This document shows, one piece after another, positions 36,728-44,668 of a DNA stretch of 64,000 nucleotides. A program made the translations under genes and the position numbers. The DNA is from Betaproteobacteria bacterium HGW-Betaproteobacteria-16 (GTDB lineage Bacteria > Pseudomonadota > Gammaproteobacteria > Burkholderiales > Burkholderiaceae_C): assembly GCA_002840835.1 (NCBI GenBank), contig PHCQ01000017.1, positions 25,005 to 89,004 of the forward strand, read 5' to 3'. The notes below the pieces were generated by a model, which saw nothing but the letters and a program-made list of their open reading frames with translations, searched no databases and was not told the DNA's origin. Every line of letters starts with the position of its first letter. Within the stretch, counting starts at the first letter, position 1.

Positions 36728-36839
36728 GGGACACGTGCCTTGCGTTTTCTCAATGATACTGCGCCCAGTATGCGAACAATCAGGACTTCGGTGGCCTCGT
36801 CACTGAAAACCATACCCATCCCATTCAAGGAGTTCGCAC

Positions 36840-37253
36840 ATGAAATCGCTGATCGCCCTGGGCACCGCCGCCCTGCTGGCCACCGGAACCGTCCACGCCC
36901 AAGACCTCTTCGTCAACATCCACAGTGGCAGCGCCATGGCCCAGGGCGCCGGGTTGGTGCTGGCAGGCCAGGCACTGGAACAGAAGGCCAAGGTGCGCGT
37001 GCTGCTGTGCGACGCAGCGGGCGACATGGCGGTGACCGGCAAGGAAGGCCCGAAGCTCAAGCCACGTGATGTGAGCACCCAGCAGATGCTGCAGGGCGTG
37101 ATCAAGGCTGGCGCCCAGGTGGAGGTGTGTGCCCTGTACCTGCCCAACACAGGCCTCAAGCCCACCGACCTGATCGAAGGTGTGACCCCGGCCAAGCCGG
37201 CCGATGTGGCAGCCCATCTGCTCAAGCCAGGTGTGAGCACGCTGGCTTTCTGA
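36840..37253 (+). CDS. Periplasmic DsrE/F-like protein
   Basis: A 137-residue protein with a signal peptide (MKSLIALGTAALLATGTVHA, cleavage before QDL). A DsrE-type fold follows: LFVNIHSGSAMAQGAGLVLA and KAKVRVLLCDAAGDM, with cysteines in LLCDAAG and EVCALYLPN. The DsrE family carries sulphur or is regulatory in sulphur oxidation. A periplasmic version of unknown partner is common in Comamonadaceae. AAGGAG precedes the ATG. Confidence 0.78.
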   Translation: MKSLIALGTAALLATGTVHAQDLFVNIHSGSAMAQGAGLVLAGQALEQKAKVRVLLCDAAGDMAVTGKEGPKLKPRDVSTQQMLQGVIKAGAQVEVCALYLPNTGLKPTDLIEGVTPAKPADVAAHLLKPGVSTLAF

Positions 37254-37274
37254 GCGGCACTGTCCTCGATGCAG

Positions 37275-37294
37275 CGGCGCCCTGCGAGGCGCCG
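37275..37294 (+). terminator. Possible terminator of the DsrE-like gene
   Basis: CGGCGCC, CTGCGA loop, GGCGCCG, then GTTCTCGTT. It starts 22 nt past the stop. The T-run is interrupted, so strength is uncertain. Confidence 0.45.
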
Positions 37295-37346
37295 TTCTCG
37301 TTCCCGTCGAACGCGGCATGGCAGAGGGGCCTGATGGCGAGAGCGC

Positions 37347-37823
37347 TCAGGGCGGCAAGTCGAGTGCGGTGCGCAACTGCGCCTCGCTGCTGGCGTACTG
37401 GAAGTGGGTCACGCGGCCGTCTTCCAGGCCGATGAGCGTCACCGCATCGTCCTGACGCGGCCAGGTGGCCAGCAGGGTTTCATCGAGCGACACGCCCACC
37501 TCGAAGGGCTGCTCGCGCAGGGCGGGCAAGGCAAAAGTGCGGGTGATGAGGCCGGGCATTTTGCTCATGTCGGCCAGGTAGACCGCGTGGCGGCTGGCCA
37601 GAAAGCCCTGGTGCTGCGGCCCGAGCACCGCCATCACCAGGTTCGATGCCTTGCGACCGGCCGCGAACACCACGAGGCGCGTGCTGGCGGGCACCTGCCA
37701 GTCCTGGTCGTGCTGGTTCTTGAGGCGCAGCGCCGGCAGAGGCTGCCCGGGCTCGATGGGACCAGCCATGGCGCTCAAGGGAAGCGCCAACGCCAGCGCA
37801 AGGGCTGTGAATATCTTTTTCAT
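37347..37823 (-). CDS. Secreted thioredoxin-fold-like protein
   Basis: A 158-residue protein with a signal peptide (MKKIFTALALALALPLSAMA, cleaved before GPIEP). It then reads PGQPLPALRLKNQHDQDWQV and RLVVFAAGRKASNLVMAVLG, which suggests a redoxin-like beta-alpha-beta start without a CxxC. Homologues are often labelled FAD/FMN-containing dehydrogenase, which I cannot support. Its ATG overlaps the haemoglobin's shifted-frame stop (ATGA at 37820-37823), so it is coupled to that gene. Confidence 0.68.
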   Translation of the reverse strand: MKKIFTALALALALPLSAMAGPIEPGQPLPALRLKNQHDQDWQVPASTRLVVFAAGRKASNLVMAVLGPQHQGFLASRHAVYLADMSKMPGLITRTFALPALREQPFEVGVSLDETLLATWPRQDDAVTLIGLEDGRVTHFQYASSEAQLRTALDLPP

Positions 37824-38268
37824 GCGGTCACGCACTGCTGGCCTTGCGCTTGGCCATGGCCGCAACCGGCGCGGTCCCCGGTGTTGACTATGTGGTCGGC
37901 CATCTGCGTGAAGGCGTTGAGCAGGCCGGCGCGCAGGTTCTCGTCGGCCACTTGTTCGGTCAGCGTGGTGCGCATGCACAGCATCCACTCGTCGCGCTCG
38001 GTGGGGCCGATGGCGTAAGGCAGGTGGCGCATGCGCAGGCGCGGTGGCCTTTCTTTTTTGTGTAGAGCGGTGGGCCGCCGAACCAGCCGGAGAGAAACTC
38101 GAACAGGGCTTCATTGGCACCGGCCAGGCTCTCGGGGTGGATGCGGCGCGCGGCATAGGCTTCGGGCAGCTCGTCCATCAGTTCGTAGAAGCGGTCGACG
38201 AGGCGGTGCAGGCCTGCGGCGCCGCCGAGGGCTTCGTAGGGTGTGACAGCAGTGGTGTAGATTGACAT
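37820..38268 (-). pseudogene. Group II truncated haemoglobin, split by a -1 frameshift at A AAA AAG
   Basis: Frame 1 (38268 to 37960) reads YEALGGAAGLHRLVDRFYEL, then FEFLSGWFGGPPLYTKKK, and then leaves the family. The continuation RPPRLRMRHLPYAIGPTERD and onward to NAFTQMADHIVNT lies in the -1 frame, ending at 37820. Joined, this makes about 149 residues, the usual length of a group II (GlbO) globin that binds O2 or NO. The switch coincides with A AAA AAG (38059 to 38053), the classic slippery heptamer. It is either a one-base loss in an A-run (mutation or sequencing error) or programmed frameshifting. The -1 frame stop overlaps the next gene's start, which supports a genuine C-terminus. Confidence 0.75.
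38053..38059 (-). promoter_or_regulatory. A AAA AAG slippery heptamer in the truncated haemoglobin gene
   Basis: Read on the minus strand in zero frame: ACA AAA AAG AAA. Slippage of -1 gives GAA AGG CCA and continues the globin. The palindrome GCGCATGCGC follows about 17 nt downstream. No strong internal Shine-Dalgarno sequence is seen upstream. Confidence 0.4.
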
Positions 38269-38279
38269 GGAAATTCTTT

Positions 38280-39278
38280 TCAGACGGCCTTGGAGGTGGC
38301 CGGGGGTGGCGCCACAGGTGGGCTGCCGAAGAGTCGGTCGGTGAGCTTGACGTACCAGGCGGCGGCCTGCACCTGGACGATGTAGGCCAGCGCGATCAGC
38401 AGGGCAGCGTCTGCGCCCTGCTCACCAAACACGCCCATGGCAATCGCCAGCGCGATCGAGAGGTTGCGCATGACGGTGCCATAGACCAGGGCGATGGCAT
38501 CGCCGCGTTTGAAAAAAGCCTTGCCGATCAGCGTGCTGATGACGAAGTTGAGCGCGTACATCAGCGCCAGCGGCAGCAGCAGGTTCGGCAGCAAGGCCGG
38601 ATTGGAAAAAATGTCCCGGGACTTGAGCGCCATGGACACGAACACGATGCCCAGCACGCCAAGCGTGGAGAACGGCGGGAACCTGGGTTTGTAGTGGCCG
38701 TTGAACCGCGCTTCACCGTGTCGGTTCACCAGCCAGCGCTGCGTGATCGTGCCCAGCATCAGCGGCAGGAAGACGATCAGTGCGATCTGCCCGAAGACCT
38801 GCAGCACGGGAATCTCGACCACCGCGCCCAGCAAGGCCTTGAGATAGATGGGCGCCAGCAGCGAACCGGCGATCAGGCCAACCACGGTCATCTTCACCGC
38901 CGCCGGCACATTGCCCTTGGCGAAGCCGGTCCAGGAAATCGTCATGCCCGAGGTGGGCAGCAGCGCGGTCAGCAGCAGGGCCAGGCGCACCATGGGCTGA
39001 TCGGCAAAAAACAGCAGTCCAGCCGCATAGCCCACGGCGGGCATGAGGACGAAGTTGACGGCGAGCGTGGTGGCCTGCAGCCGATTGCCGCCCGGCTTGA
39101 GCAGGTCGCGCACGTTCATCGTGACCATCATGGGATAGACCATGAGGAAGGTGAGCGGCAGGATGCCCCAGCGCAAGAAGGCCGAGTCGGCCACCTGCCC
39201 GAACAGCAGGCCCGCGAGCATCGCAATCGGGATGCTCCAGACCAGATTCTTCTGCGCCCAGTTGAGGACTTTCCACAT
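38280..39278 (-). CDS. BASS/ACR3-superfamily transporter (annotated as arsenic resistance type)
   Basis: A 332-residue protein of about ten membrane helices: IPIAMLAGLLFGQVADS, FLMVYPMMVTMNVRDLLKPG, a central TALLPTSGMTISWTGFAKGN and GTVMRNLSIALAIAMG. These fit the bile acid:sodium symporter/arsenite-permease superfamily. The substrate is unknown and no arsR or arsC is nearby. It is in the minus-strand run between DUF6858 and the truncated haemoglobin, 12 nt from the latter. Confidence 0.82.
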   Translation of the reverse strand: MWKVLNWAQKNLVWSIPIAMLAGLLFGQVADSAFLRWGILPLTFLMVYPMMVTMNVRDLLKPGGNRLQATTLAVNFVLMPAVGYAAGLLFFADQPMVRLALLLTALLPTSGMTISWTGFAKGNVPAAVKMTVVGLIAGSLLAPIYLKALLGAVVEIPVLQVFGQIALIVFLPLMLGTITQRWLVNRHGEARFNGHYKPRFPPFSTLGVLGIVFVSMALKSRDIFSNPALLPNLLLPLALMYALNFVISTLIGKAFFKRGDAIALVYGTVMRNLSIALAIAMGVFGEQGADAALLIALAYIVQVQAAAWYVKLTDRLFGSPPVAPPPATSKAV

Positions 39279-39299
39279 GACCGTTTCCTTTGCAACCGC

Positions 39300-39689
39300 T
39301 CAGGCGTTGCGCAAGGCCAGGGCCCAGGCCTGCATGGCGTCGTTCGCGGGCTTCATGGGCGCGTCCATGAAGCTGATGACGAAGTGGTCGCCCATGTCGG
39401 CAATGCCGATGGAGCGCGGGCGCACGGCCAGCACCTGCGGGTTGGGCAGCGCGTGGCCGAAGCAGAACACCACGTTGACCGCCGCCTGGATGCCGGGCGC
39501 GATCTCGCCGCCGATGGCTTTGGTGTGGGCCAGGTGGTCGAAGCCGGCGATGTAGCTCACGCGCGGTGTGCTGGCGATGCAGGCCTTGAAGTAGTCGGCG
39601 ATGGCCTCCGCGCTCTGAAAGCAGGTTTCGGTCTTGGCAATGTCCACCACGGTGATGGGGTACTTTTCCTGGAAATGCAGTTGCTTCAT
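39300..39689 (-). CDS. DUF6858-type small cytoplasmic protein
   Basis: A 129-residue soluble protein: MKQLHFQEKYPITVVDIAKT, YIAGFDHLAHTKAIGGEIAP, VVFCFGHALPNPQVLAVRPR and GDHFVISFMDAP. From memory this matches DUF6858; function unknown. The ATG at 39689 has AGGAG about 8 nt upstream; a longer ORF upstream is not family-like. It lies between ybgE and the BASS transporter in the same run. The conserved cysteine and histidines could bind metal or haem. Confidence 0.7.
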   Translation of the reverse strand: MKQLHFQEKYPITVVDIAKTETCFQSAEAIADYFKACIASTPRVSYIAGFDHLAHTKAIGGEIAPGIQAAVNVVFCFGHALPNPQVLAVRPRSIGIADMGDHFVISFMDAPMKPANDAMQAWALALRNA

Positions 39690-39711
39690 GAAAACTCCTG
39701 GGTCAATGAAA

Positions 39712-40011
39712 TCAAGGGGTGACCCAGCGGATCCAGGCCGCCAGCGCCAGCCCTGCGGCGCAGGCCCAGCCGGAAAACAACCAGCGCCACAACCAGTGGG
39801 CCGGCACGTAACCCACACCACGAACCATGCCCGCACTCATGGCCCAGAAGAGGGCCATGGCCAGGCCATGGTCTGCCTGGCCCTGTGCATCGGCAAACAG
39901 CAGCGGATAGATGCTGCCGGCCAGCATGATGAACACGGCCACGGCCAGGCTGGGCAGATGCAGGCCAGACGGCGCGGCCGCCGCCTGCTCCCATCCGATC
40001 GAAGGCTTCAT
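39712..40011 (-). CDS. ybgE: Cyd operon protein YbgE family
   Basis: A 99-residue protein with three membrane segments (residues about 21-40, 49-66, 72-95). It reads LAMALFWAMSAGMVRGVGYV then LWRWLFSGW, matching the family's 'W-x-x-x-AG-x-x-x-GVGF-x-P' core as known from E. coli YbgE. It accompanies cytochrome bd; its exact role is unclear. Its ATG overlaps the cydX stop (ATGA). It lies 3.4 kb downstream of cydB, not next to it. Confidence 0.8.
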   Translation of the reverse strand: MKPSIGWEQAAAAPSGLHLPSLAVAVFIMLAGSIYPLLFADAQGQADHGLAMALFWAMSAGMVRGVGYVPAHWLWRWLFSGWACAAGLALAAWIRWVTP

Positions 40012-40124
40012 GAGCTGCCTCCTTTCGCTTGGCGACGAGCCTCTTCGGTCTCGCCCCACATGGCGTTGAGGATGGCCAGCAGCACAGCAAAACCGACACC
40101 GAGAACCCAGGCGAAGTACCACAT
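40008..40124 (-). CDS. cydX: Cytochrome bd small subunit CydX (38 aa)
   Basis: It reads MWYFAWVLGVGFAVLLAILN then AMWGETEEARRQ, a single membrane helix and the typical MWYF(A/S)W start of CydX/YbgT. CydX stabilises the CydAB haem site. AAGGAGAAA precedes the ATG. The ORF overlaps ybgE by 4 nt. It is separated from cydB by the octaheme, cytochrome b and Rieske genes, which is not the usual order. Confidence 0.92.
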   Translation of the reverse strand: MWYFAWVLGVGFAVLLAILNAMWGETEEARRQAKGGSS

Positions 40125-40148
40125 GTTTTTCTCCTTGAAAGGGTTGAA

Positions 40149-40775
40149 TCAGGCAGCGCCGCTGTCGTCTTCGCCGATCAGCAGGCTGCCGTCGGCGAGG
40201 TATTGGTGCGGCGGCACAACCAGGTTGGTGGGAGCCGGCTTGTTCTTGAACACGCGGCCGGCCAGATCAAACGTGGAGCCGTGGCAGGGACAGAAAAAAC
40301 CGCCTTTCCAATCGGCCGGCACGCTGGGGTTGTTGCTGCCCTCTGGAACGGTCACGGGCGAGCAGCCCAGGTGCGTGCAAATGCCCACCGTCACGAGCAG
40401 TTCGGGCTTGATGGACCGGTGGGTGTTGGTCGCATAGGGCGGCTGCTGCCGCACCTTTGACGCCGGATCGGTCAGGCCCTCCATGCCTTCCAGATCGGCC
40501 AGCATCTCCGGCGTGCGGCGCATCACCCAGACCGGTTGCCCGCGCCATTCCACCACCCGCACCTCGCCCGGCGCGATGTCGGCCGGGTTCATGTTCACGC
40601 TGGCCCCCAGCGCCTTGGCGCGCTCGCTGGGCGCGAAGCTGGAAACCAGCGGGATGGCAACGCCAACGGTGGCGACCGCGCCCAAGGCGGTCGTGGCGAG
40701 CAGCCAGGTGCGGCGCTCGGGGTCCATGCCTTCAGCGGGCTGAACAGGCAAAGGCAGTGTGTGGTCGATTGTCAT
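40149..40775 (-). CDS. Rieske 2Fe-2S protein, PetA type, without bc1 partners
   Basis: A 208-residue ubiquinol-cytochrome c reductase iron-sulphur subunit. It has a Tat-like/anchor N-terminus (DPERRTWLLATTALGAVATV), a hinge, and the cluster motifs GICTHLGCSPV and FFCPCHGSTFDLAGRVF. The expected petB and petC do not follow; instead its neighbours are a cytochrome b (11 nt upstream) and the octaheme cytochrome. This suggests a quinol-oxidising role for that module. It is presumably a paralogue of the main PetA encoded elsewhere. Confidence 0.9.
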   Translation of the reverse strand: MTIDHTLPLPVQPAEGMDPERRTWLLATTALGAVATVGVAIPLVSSFAPSERAKALGASVNMNPADIAPGEVRVVEWRGQPVWVMRRTPEMLADLEGMEGLTDPASKVRQQPPYATNTHRSIKPELLVTVGICTHLGCSPVTVPEGSNNPSVPADWKGGFFCPCHGSTFDLAGRVFKNKPAPTNLVVPPHQYLADGSLLIGEDDSGAA

Positions 40776-40786
40776 GATGAACGCCT

Positions 40787-41491
40787 TCAGTGGGTGCCTT
40801 TGTGGGGCGGGGATGGTGGGATGACGGGGTGCGGCTCACCGTGCTGCGCTTCGTGTGGCTCTTCTTCCCAGCCAGTGACCATGGCCTTGATGTGGGCCGT
40901 GAGGGTGTGGCCTGTGGTGGTCAGGTAGACATGTGCGATGACGAAGCTCAGCATCATGAAAGCGCCGGCTGTGTGGGCCCAGGCCACCACCTCCAGGGTC
41001 AGCCATTGGTCGATGCCCAGCGAGGGCCAGAAAGCCCGGAACAGGTAGAGCAGGCCCGAGCCCCAGATCAGCGGCGAGATCATCGCCAGCAGGGCCAAAT
41101 AGGCCAGGCGCTGCAGCGGGTTGTGCTTTTTCTGCACCGTCTTGTGAAACGGGTGCGGCGCCCCGCGGAACATGCCCCAGCCGTAATACAGCGCCATGGC
41201 CACCACCTTCTTGTGGGTCGGCAGGTACTGCCGCCATTCGCCGGTGGTGAACTGCCAGAAGATGGTGAAAGCCCAGAGCGTGAGCAGCGCCCAGGCAGCC
41301 AGTGTGTGCAGGCGCACGGCCGGCGCAAACCCCAGCAGCGTGTAGCTGCCGTGCACCTCGAAGCCGGTGATCAGCATGGTGATGACGAGCAAGGCCTGCG
41401 ACCAGTGCCAGAAGCGCTCGTAGCGCTTGTAGATGTAGATGCGGCCCGGCTGTGCGTCGCGGGTGACCTGGACCGTGATGTTCTGTGCCAT
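40787..41491 (-). CDS. Membrane cytochrome b (b561/PhsC-like)
   Basis: A 234-residue protein. RYERFWHWSQALLVITMLIT, RLHTLAAWALLTLWAFTIFW, LIWGSGLLYLFRAFWPSLG and WAHTAGAFMMLSFVIAHVYL give four helices with paired histidines (H29 and others) for two b haems. This is the family of cytochrome b subunits that link quinones to periplasmic multihaem proteins, as in thiosulphate reductase and hydrogenases. It starts 2 nt after the octaheme stop and is followed by the Rieske gene. The C-terminus is His/Pro-rich. Confidence 0.87.
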   Translation of the reverse strand: MAQNITVQVTRDAQPGRIYIYKRYERFWHWSQALLVITMLITGFEVHGSYTLLGFAPAVRLHTLAAWALLTLWAFTIFWQFTTGEWRQYLPTHKKVVAMALYYGWGMFRGAPHPFHKTVQKKHNPLQRLAYLALLAMISPLIWGSGLLYLFRAFWPSLGIDQWLTLEVVAWAHTAGAFMMLSFVIAHVYLTTTGHTLTAHIKAMVTGWEEEPHEAQHGEPHPVIPPSPPHKGTH

Positions 41492-41492
41492 G

Positions 41493-43208
41493 TCAGTGCG
41501 CTCCGGTCTTCTGTGGGCGGGTCACGATGCGGGCCAGGGCGTGCACGATCACACCGCCGATCACGCCCAGCACGGCCAGCCAGCCGAGACGGTCGATCCA
41601 ACTGTTGTGGTCGCGCCCCGGCAGGTAGACGCCCGGTAGGTCGCCCAGCCGGCTCTGTGACGCACTGCTGTGGCAGGAGGCGCAAGCCACCGCGTCTTTG
41701 GCCGGTGCGACCATGTGCGTGATGGGCCACAGCATCTCGGTCTTCACGAAGTCGTGCTGGCCGCTGTAGGGATGGCCTGTGGCGGTCGCACCGGCCCCCA
41801 GCGCATTGTCCCAGTCGAAGTTGAACCAGAAGGCGGTGTCGTCGGGCGTGGCGGTGTGCGGGACCAGCAACTGCTTGTGAACCACGTCGTAAGGCTGCTT
41901 GCCCTGGAAGCGCTTGACCGGCCAGATGCGTGCGTCCGGGTCTTCGGGGCCACCCATGAACGCATTGATCTTGAGCACCTGGGCCGGGTCGATCTTCATG
42001 TCTTGCGTGGTGAAGCTGACCTTGCCGTTGAACCACACGTAATCAGGCACCACGTTCTTGCTGAGCTGGAAGTCGCCCTTCTTGCTGTCGTAGATCACGT
42101 GGCCGTGCTCGTCCTTTTTCTGGAACGGTTTGCCTTCGGCCGTGAGTTGCCCAGCGGTGGACCAGTCCCAGGCCATCTTGGTGGCGATACCGCCGCGCGC
42201 GAACGCCGGGATGTGACAGCTCTGGCAGGCCAGCTTGTTGGTGTGGTTGTTCAGCAGCTCCACCGAGAGCAGACCCTGCCGGTGGGGCTTGTCACCGTGG
42301 CAGCTCTGGCAGGTGGCGGCGTTGCGACCGGCGTGCACCGTGCCGCCGCGCAACATGGGGCCATGCGGGTCGGACGCGGTCATGCTGATGCGACTACCCG
42401 CAATCTGGTGGCCGTCGGCCTGGTGGCAGGTGGCGCAGGCAAACCCCGCACCGCCCTTGGCCTTGCTGGCCATGTGCACGTCCAGCGATGGACTGGCCGT
42501 GTTGAGTGAGGAGTCAAGGTCGCCGTGCTTGACGCCGTCGCCGCCGCCACCCGCGTAATGGCAGCTGCCGCAGGTCGCATTGCTGGTCTGGCCAATGTGC
42601 CTGGCCACCATGGCCAGATCCACCGGGTCGATGAACTTGCCAGAGCCCGGTGGCAGTTCGGTGCGTTCGGTGGGCACCTCGCCGGCCATGCCCGCCGGTT
42701 TCTTGTAGCCGCCGGTGTTGTGGCAGACCAGGCAGTCGACCTTGCTCTCGTCGAGAAAGTTGAATGTTTCGTCTTTCCAGCCATAGCCCACATGGCAACT
42801 CTGGCAGAAGGCCTCGTTGGAGCGATCACCGATGCAGAAGCTGTTGAGCATGGTCTTCTTGCCCAGTTGCTGCCCGGTGTCGGGGTTGGTGTACTCCCAG
42901 GTCCAGTGCCGCGTGCCCATGACCTGCTTGGCCGCCTCGGTGTGGCAGCTCAGGCAGGCCTGGGTGACTTCCGAGCCACTCTTGAACGGCCCCTTCAGCT
43001 CCTTGAACTTGCTGTGGTCGGCGGTGGACCTGGATTTGGAAGGCACCTCCGCCCACTGGGCAGCCGCTTCAGGTTCGGCCACAGGCGCTGCGGGCGCATT
43101 GGCCTGCGCAGCGCCGTTGGCAAACATCAGCGCCAGCAAAGTGACCAGGCTTGCACAGGCAGCGACCCACTTTCGTGGCGACGGGCGCTTTTTGATGAGG
43201 CAGTTCAT
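41493..43208 (-). CDS. Octaheme c-type cytochrome, tetrathionate reductase (OTR) family
   Basis: A 571-residue protein with eight CxxCH motifs: CLSCH, CQSCH, CLVCH, CGSCH, CATCH, CQSCH, CQSCH, CASCH. A signal peptide covers residues 1-36, and a C-terminal membrane helix covers about residues 540-562. DHSKFKELKGPF and ACLSCHTEAAKQVMGTRHWT match the octaheme tetrathionate reductase family of Shewanella. That enzyme reduces tetrathionate, nitrite or hydroxylamine in vitro. The C-terminal anchor and the adjacent cytochrome b suggest a quinone-linked enzyme facing the periplasm. The natural substrate is unknown. Confidence 0.9.
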   Translation of the reverse strand: MNCLIKKRPSPRKWVAACASLVTLLALMFANGAAQANAPAAPVAEPEAAAQWAEVPSKSRSTADHSKFKELKGPFKSGSEVTQACLSCHTEAAKQVMGTRHWTWEYTNPDTGQQLGKKTMLNSFCIGDRSNEAFCQSCHVGYGWKDETFNFLDESKVDCLVCHNTGGYKKPAGMAGEVPTERTELPPGSGKFIDPVDLAMVARHIGQTSNATCGSCHYAGGGGDGVKHGDLDSSLNTASPSLDVHMASKAKGGAGFACATCHQADGHQIAGSRISMTASDPHGPMLRGGTVHAGRNAATCQSCHGDKPHRQGLLSVELLNNHTNKLACQSCHIPAFARGGIATKMAWDWSTAGQLTAEGKPFQKKDEHGHVIYDSKKGDFQLSKNVVPDYVWFNGKVSFTTQDMKIDPAQVLKINAFMGGPEDPDARIWPVKRFQGKQPYDVVHKQLLVPHTATPDDTAFWFNFDWDNALGAGATATGHPYSGQHDFVKTEMLWPITHMVAPAKDAVACASCHSSASQSRLGDLPGVYLPGRDHNSWIDRLGWLAVLGVIGGVIVHALARIVTRPQKTGAH

Positions 43209-43336
43209 GCCTTGTCTCCTGCTCGGGGGTGGATGAGCAATACCCCAGCGTCAGTCTCGGCCCGAGTTGCGCCGCAAGCATTGCGTTCCATCAATCCCCG
43301 CCCCGGCATGCACAAATACCCAGGAACGCCACAACA

Positions 43337-43427
43337 CCATCCAGCACGCACCACGGAACTGGCTTCGCCAGGCCGAAGGTGCGGTCCCCCCTTCAGGGGG
43401 GAAGACGCGAAGCGGCGCAGGGGGGTC
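43337..43427 (+). repeat. Dispersed intergenic hairpin repeat, copy 7
   Basis: GGAACTGGCTTCGCCAGGCC, CCCCCCTTCAGGGGGG and GACGCGAAGCGGCGCAGGGG, in the 222-nt gap between cydB and the octaheme gene. It could weaken read-through between the two. Confidence 0.8.
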
Positions 43428-43430
43428 ATC

Positions 43431-44567
43431 TCAATACGCCCCGTGTTCGTTTTCCCGGATGTAGGCAGCGGTCACCTTGCCGCGCATCACCCGGTAAGCC
43501 CACCCGGTGTACACCACGATGAAGGGCATAAAGAGCACCGTGGCCCAGAACATGATGCCCAGCGTCAGGTGGCTGGAGACGCTGTCCCACACCGTGAGGC
43601 TGGCCGCCAGATGGGTGCTCGACGGCATGATGAAAGGGAACATGCTCGCGCCCGCGGTGGCAATGACACCGGTGGTGGCCAGCGACGAGGCCACGAAGGC
43701 GCTCAAGGTATGGCCGCTGCGCATCAGCACCACCGCCAACAGCGCCCCCACCACACCCAGCGCGGGCAGCAGCCACAGCGCGGGCATGGCCGCGTAGTTG
43801 GCCATCCAGGCACCGGCCTCGCGCACCACGGTCTTGGTCATGGGGTCGGGAAGGGCCGATGGGATCACCACCGAGCTGATGCGGTAACCATCCATGCCCT
43901 GCAGCCACACCCCCGCAGCGATGAAGCCGGCGACCATGATCAGTGCAGCGCCGGTGCCGGCCTTGATGGTGCGCGCCTGCACCACCCCCTCGGTGCGGTG
44001 GGCCAGGTAAGTCGCGCCCTGCAGCGTGATCATCGCGCTGGACACCACACCTGCGAGCAAGGCAAAGGGATTGAGCAGTTGCCAGAAGCTGCCGGTGTAG
44101 GTGGAGACCAGGTATTGATCGAACCCGAAGGGCACGCCCTGCAGCAGGTTGCCGAAGGCCACGCCAAAAATCACCGGGGGCACGAAGCCACCAATGAACA
44201 GCCCCCAGTCCCAAGTGCTGCGCCAGGTGGCGTTGTGGATCTTGCTGCGGTAGTCAAAACCCACCGGGCGGAAAAACAGCGCCCACAGCACCGCCAGCAT
44301 GGCCCAGTAGAAGCCGCTGAACGCCGTGGCATAGACCAGCGGCCAGGCCGCGAAGATGGCGCCGCCACCGGTGATGAACCAGACCTGGTTGCCGTCCCAG
44401 TGCGGGCCCACGGTGTTGATGACGACGCGGCGCTCGACATCGCCTTTGCCGACAAAGGGCAACAGCGTGCCCACGCCCATGTCGTGGCCATCCATGACGG
44501 CAAAGCCCACCAGCAGCACGCCCACCAGCAGCCACCAGATCAGTTTGAGGGTTTCATAGTCGAACAT
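43431..44567 (-). CDS. cydB: Cytochrome bd ubiquinol oxidase subunit II
   Basis: A 378-residue CydB, the same length as in E. coli. The start LKLIWWLLVGVLLVGFAVMD then GHDMGVGTLLPF, and NTVGPHWDGNQVWFITGGGA, are diagnostic. WPLVYATAFSGFYWAMLA follows. It is the non-haem partner of CydA in quinol oxidation with low-proton-yield O2 reduction. It lies 101 nt after cydA with a repeat in the gap. cydX and ybgE do not follow. Confidence 0.96.
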   Translation of the reverse strand: MFDYETLKLIWWLLVGVLLVGFAVMDGHDMGVGTLLPFVGKGDVERRVVINTVGPHWDGNQVWFITGGGAIFAAWPLVYATAFSGFYWAMLAVLWALFFRPVGFDYRSKIHNATWRSTWDWGLFIGGFVPPVIFGVAFGNLLQGVPFGFDQYLVSTYTGSFWQLLNPFALLAGVVSSAMITLQGATYLAHRTEGVVQARTIKAGTGAALIMVAGFIAAGVWLQGMDGYRISSVVIPSALPDPMTKTVVREAGAWMANYAAMPALWLLPALGVVGALLAVVLMRSGHTLSAFVASSLATTGVIATAGASMFPFIMPSSTHLAASLTVWDSVSSHLTLGIMFWATVLFMPFIVVYTGWAYRVMRGKVTAAYIRENEHGAY

Positions 44568-44588
44568 GTCAGAGTCCTTCAGGTTTCG

Positions 44589-44663
44589 GCGCCGGGCCGC
44601 CCCAAGCCGAAACGCGCCCCCTTGGGGGGCAGCGACCCGTGCAACGGCGGAGCGTGGGGGTCA
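44589..44663 (+). repeat. Variant intergenic repeat between cydA and cydB, copy 11
   Basis: GGCGCCGGGCCGCCCCAAGC, CGCGCCCCCTTGGGGGGCAG and GGCGGAGCGTGGGGGT. The central hairpin is CCCCCTTGGGGGG rather than CCCCCTTGAGGGGG, so it is a related subtype. Confidence 0.65.
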
Positions 44664-44668
44664 ACATT

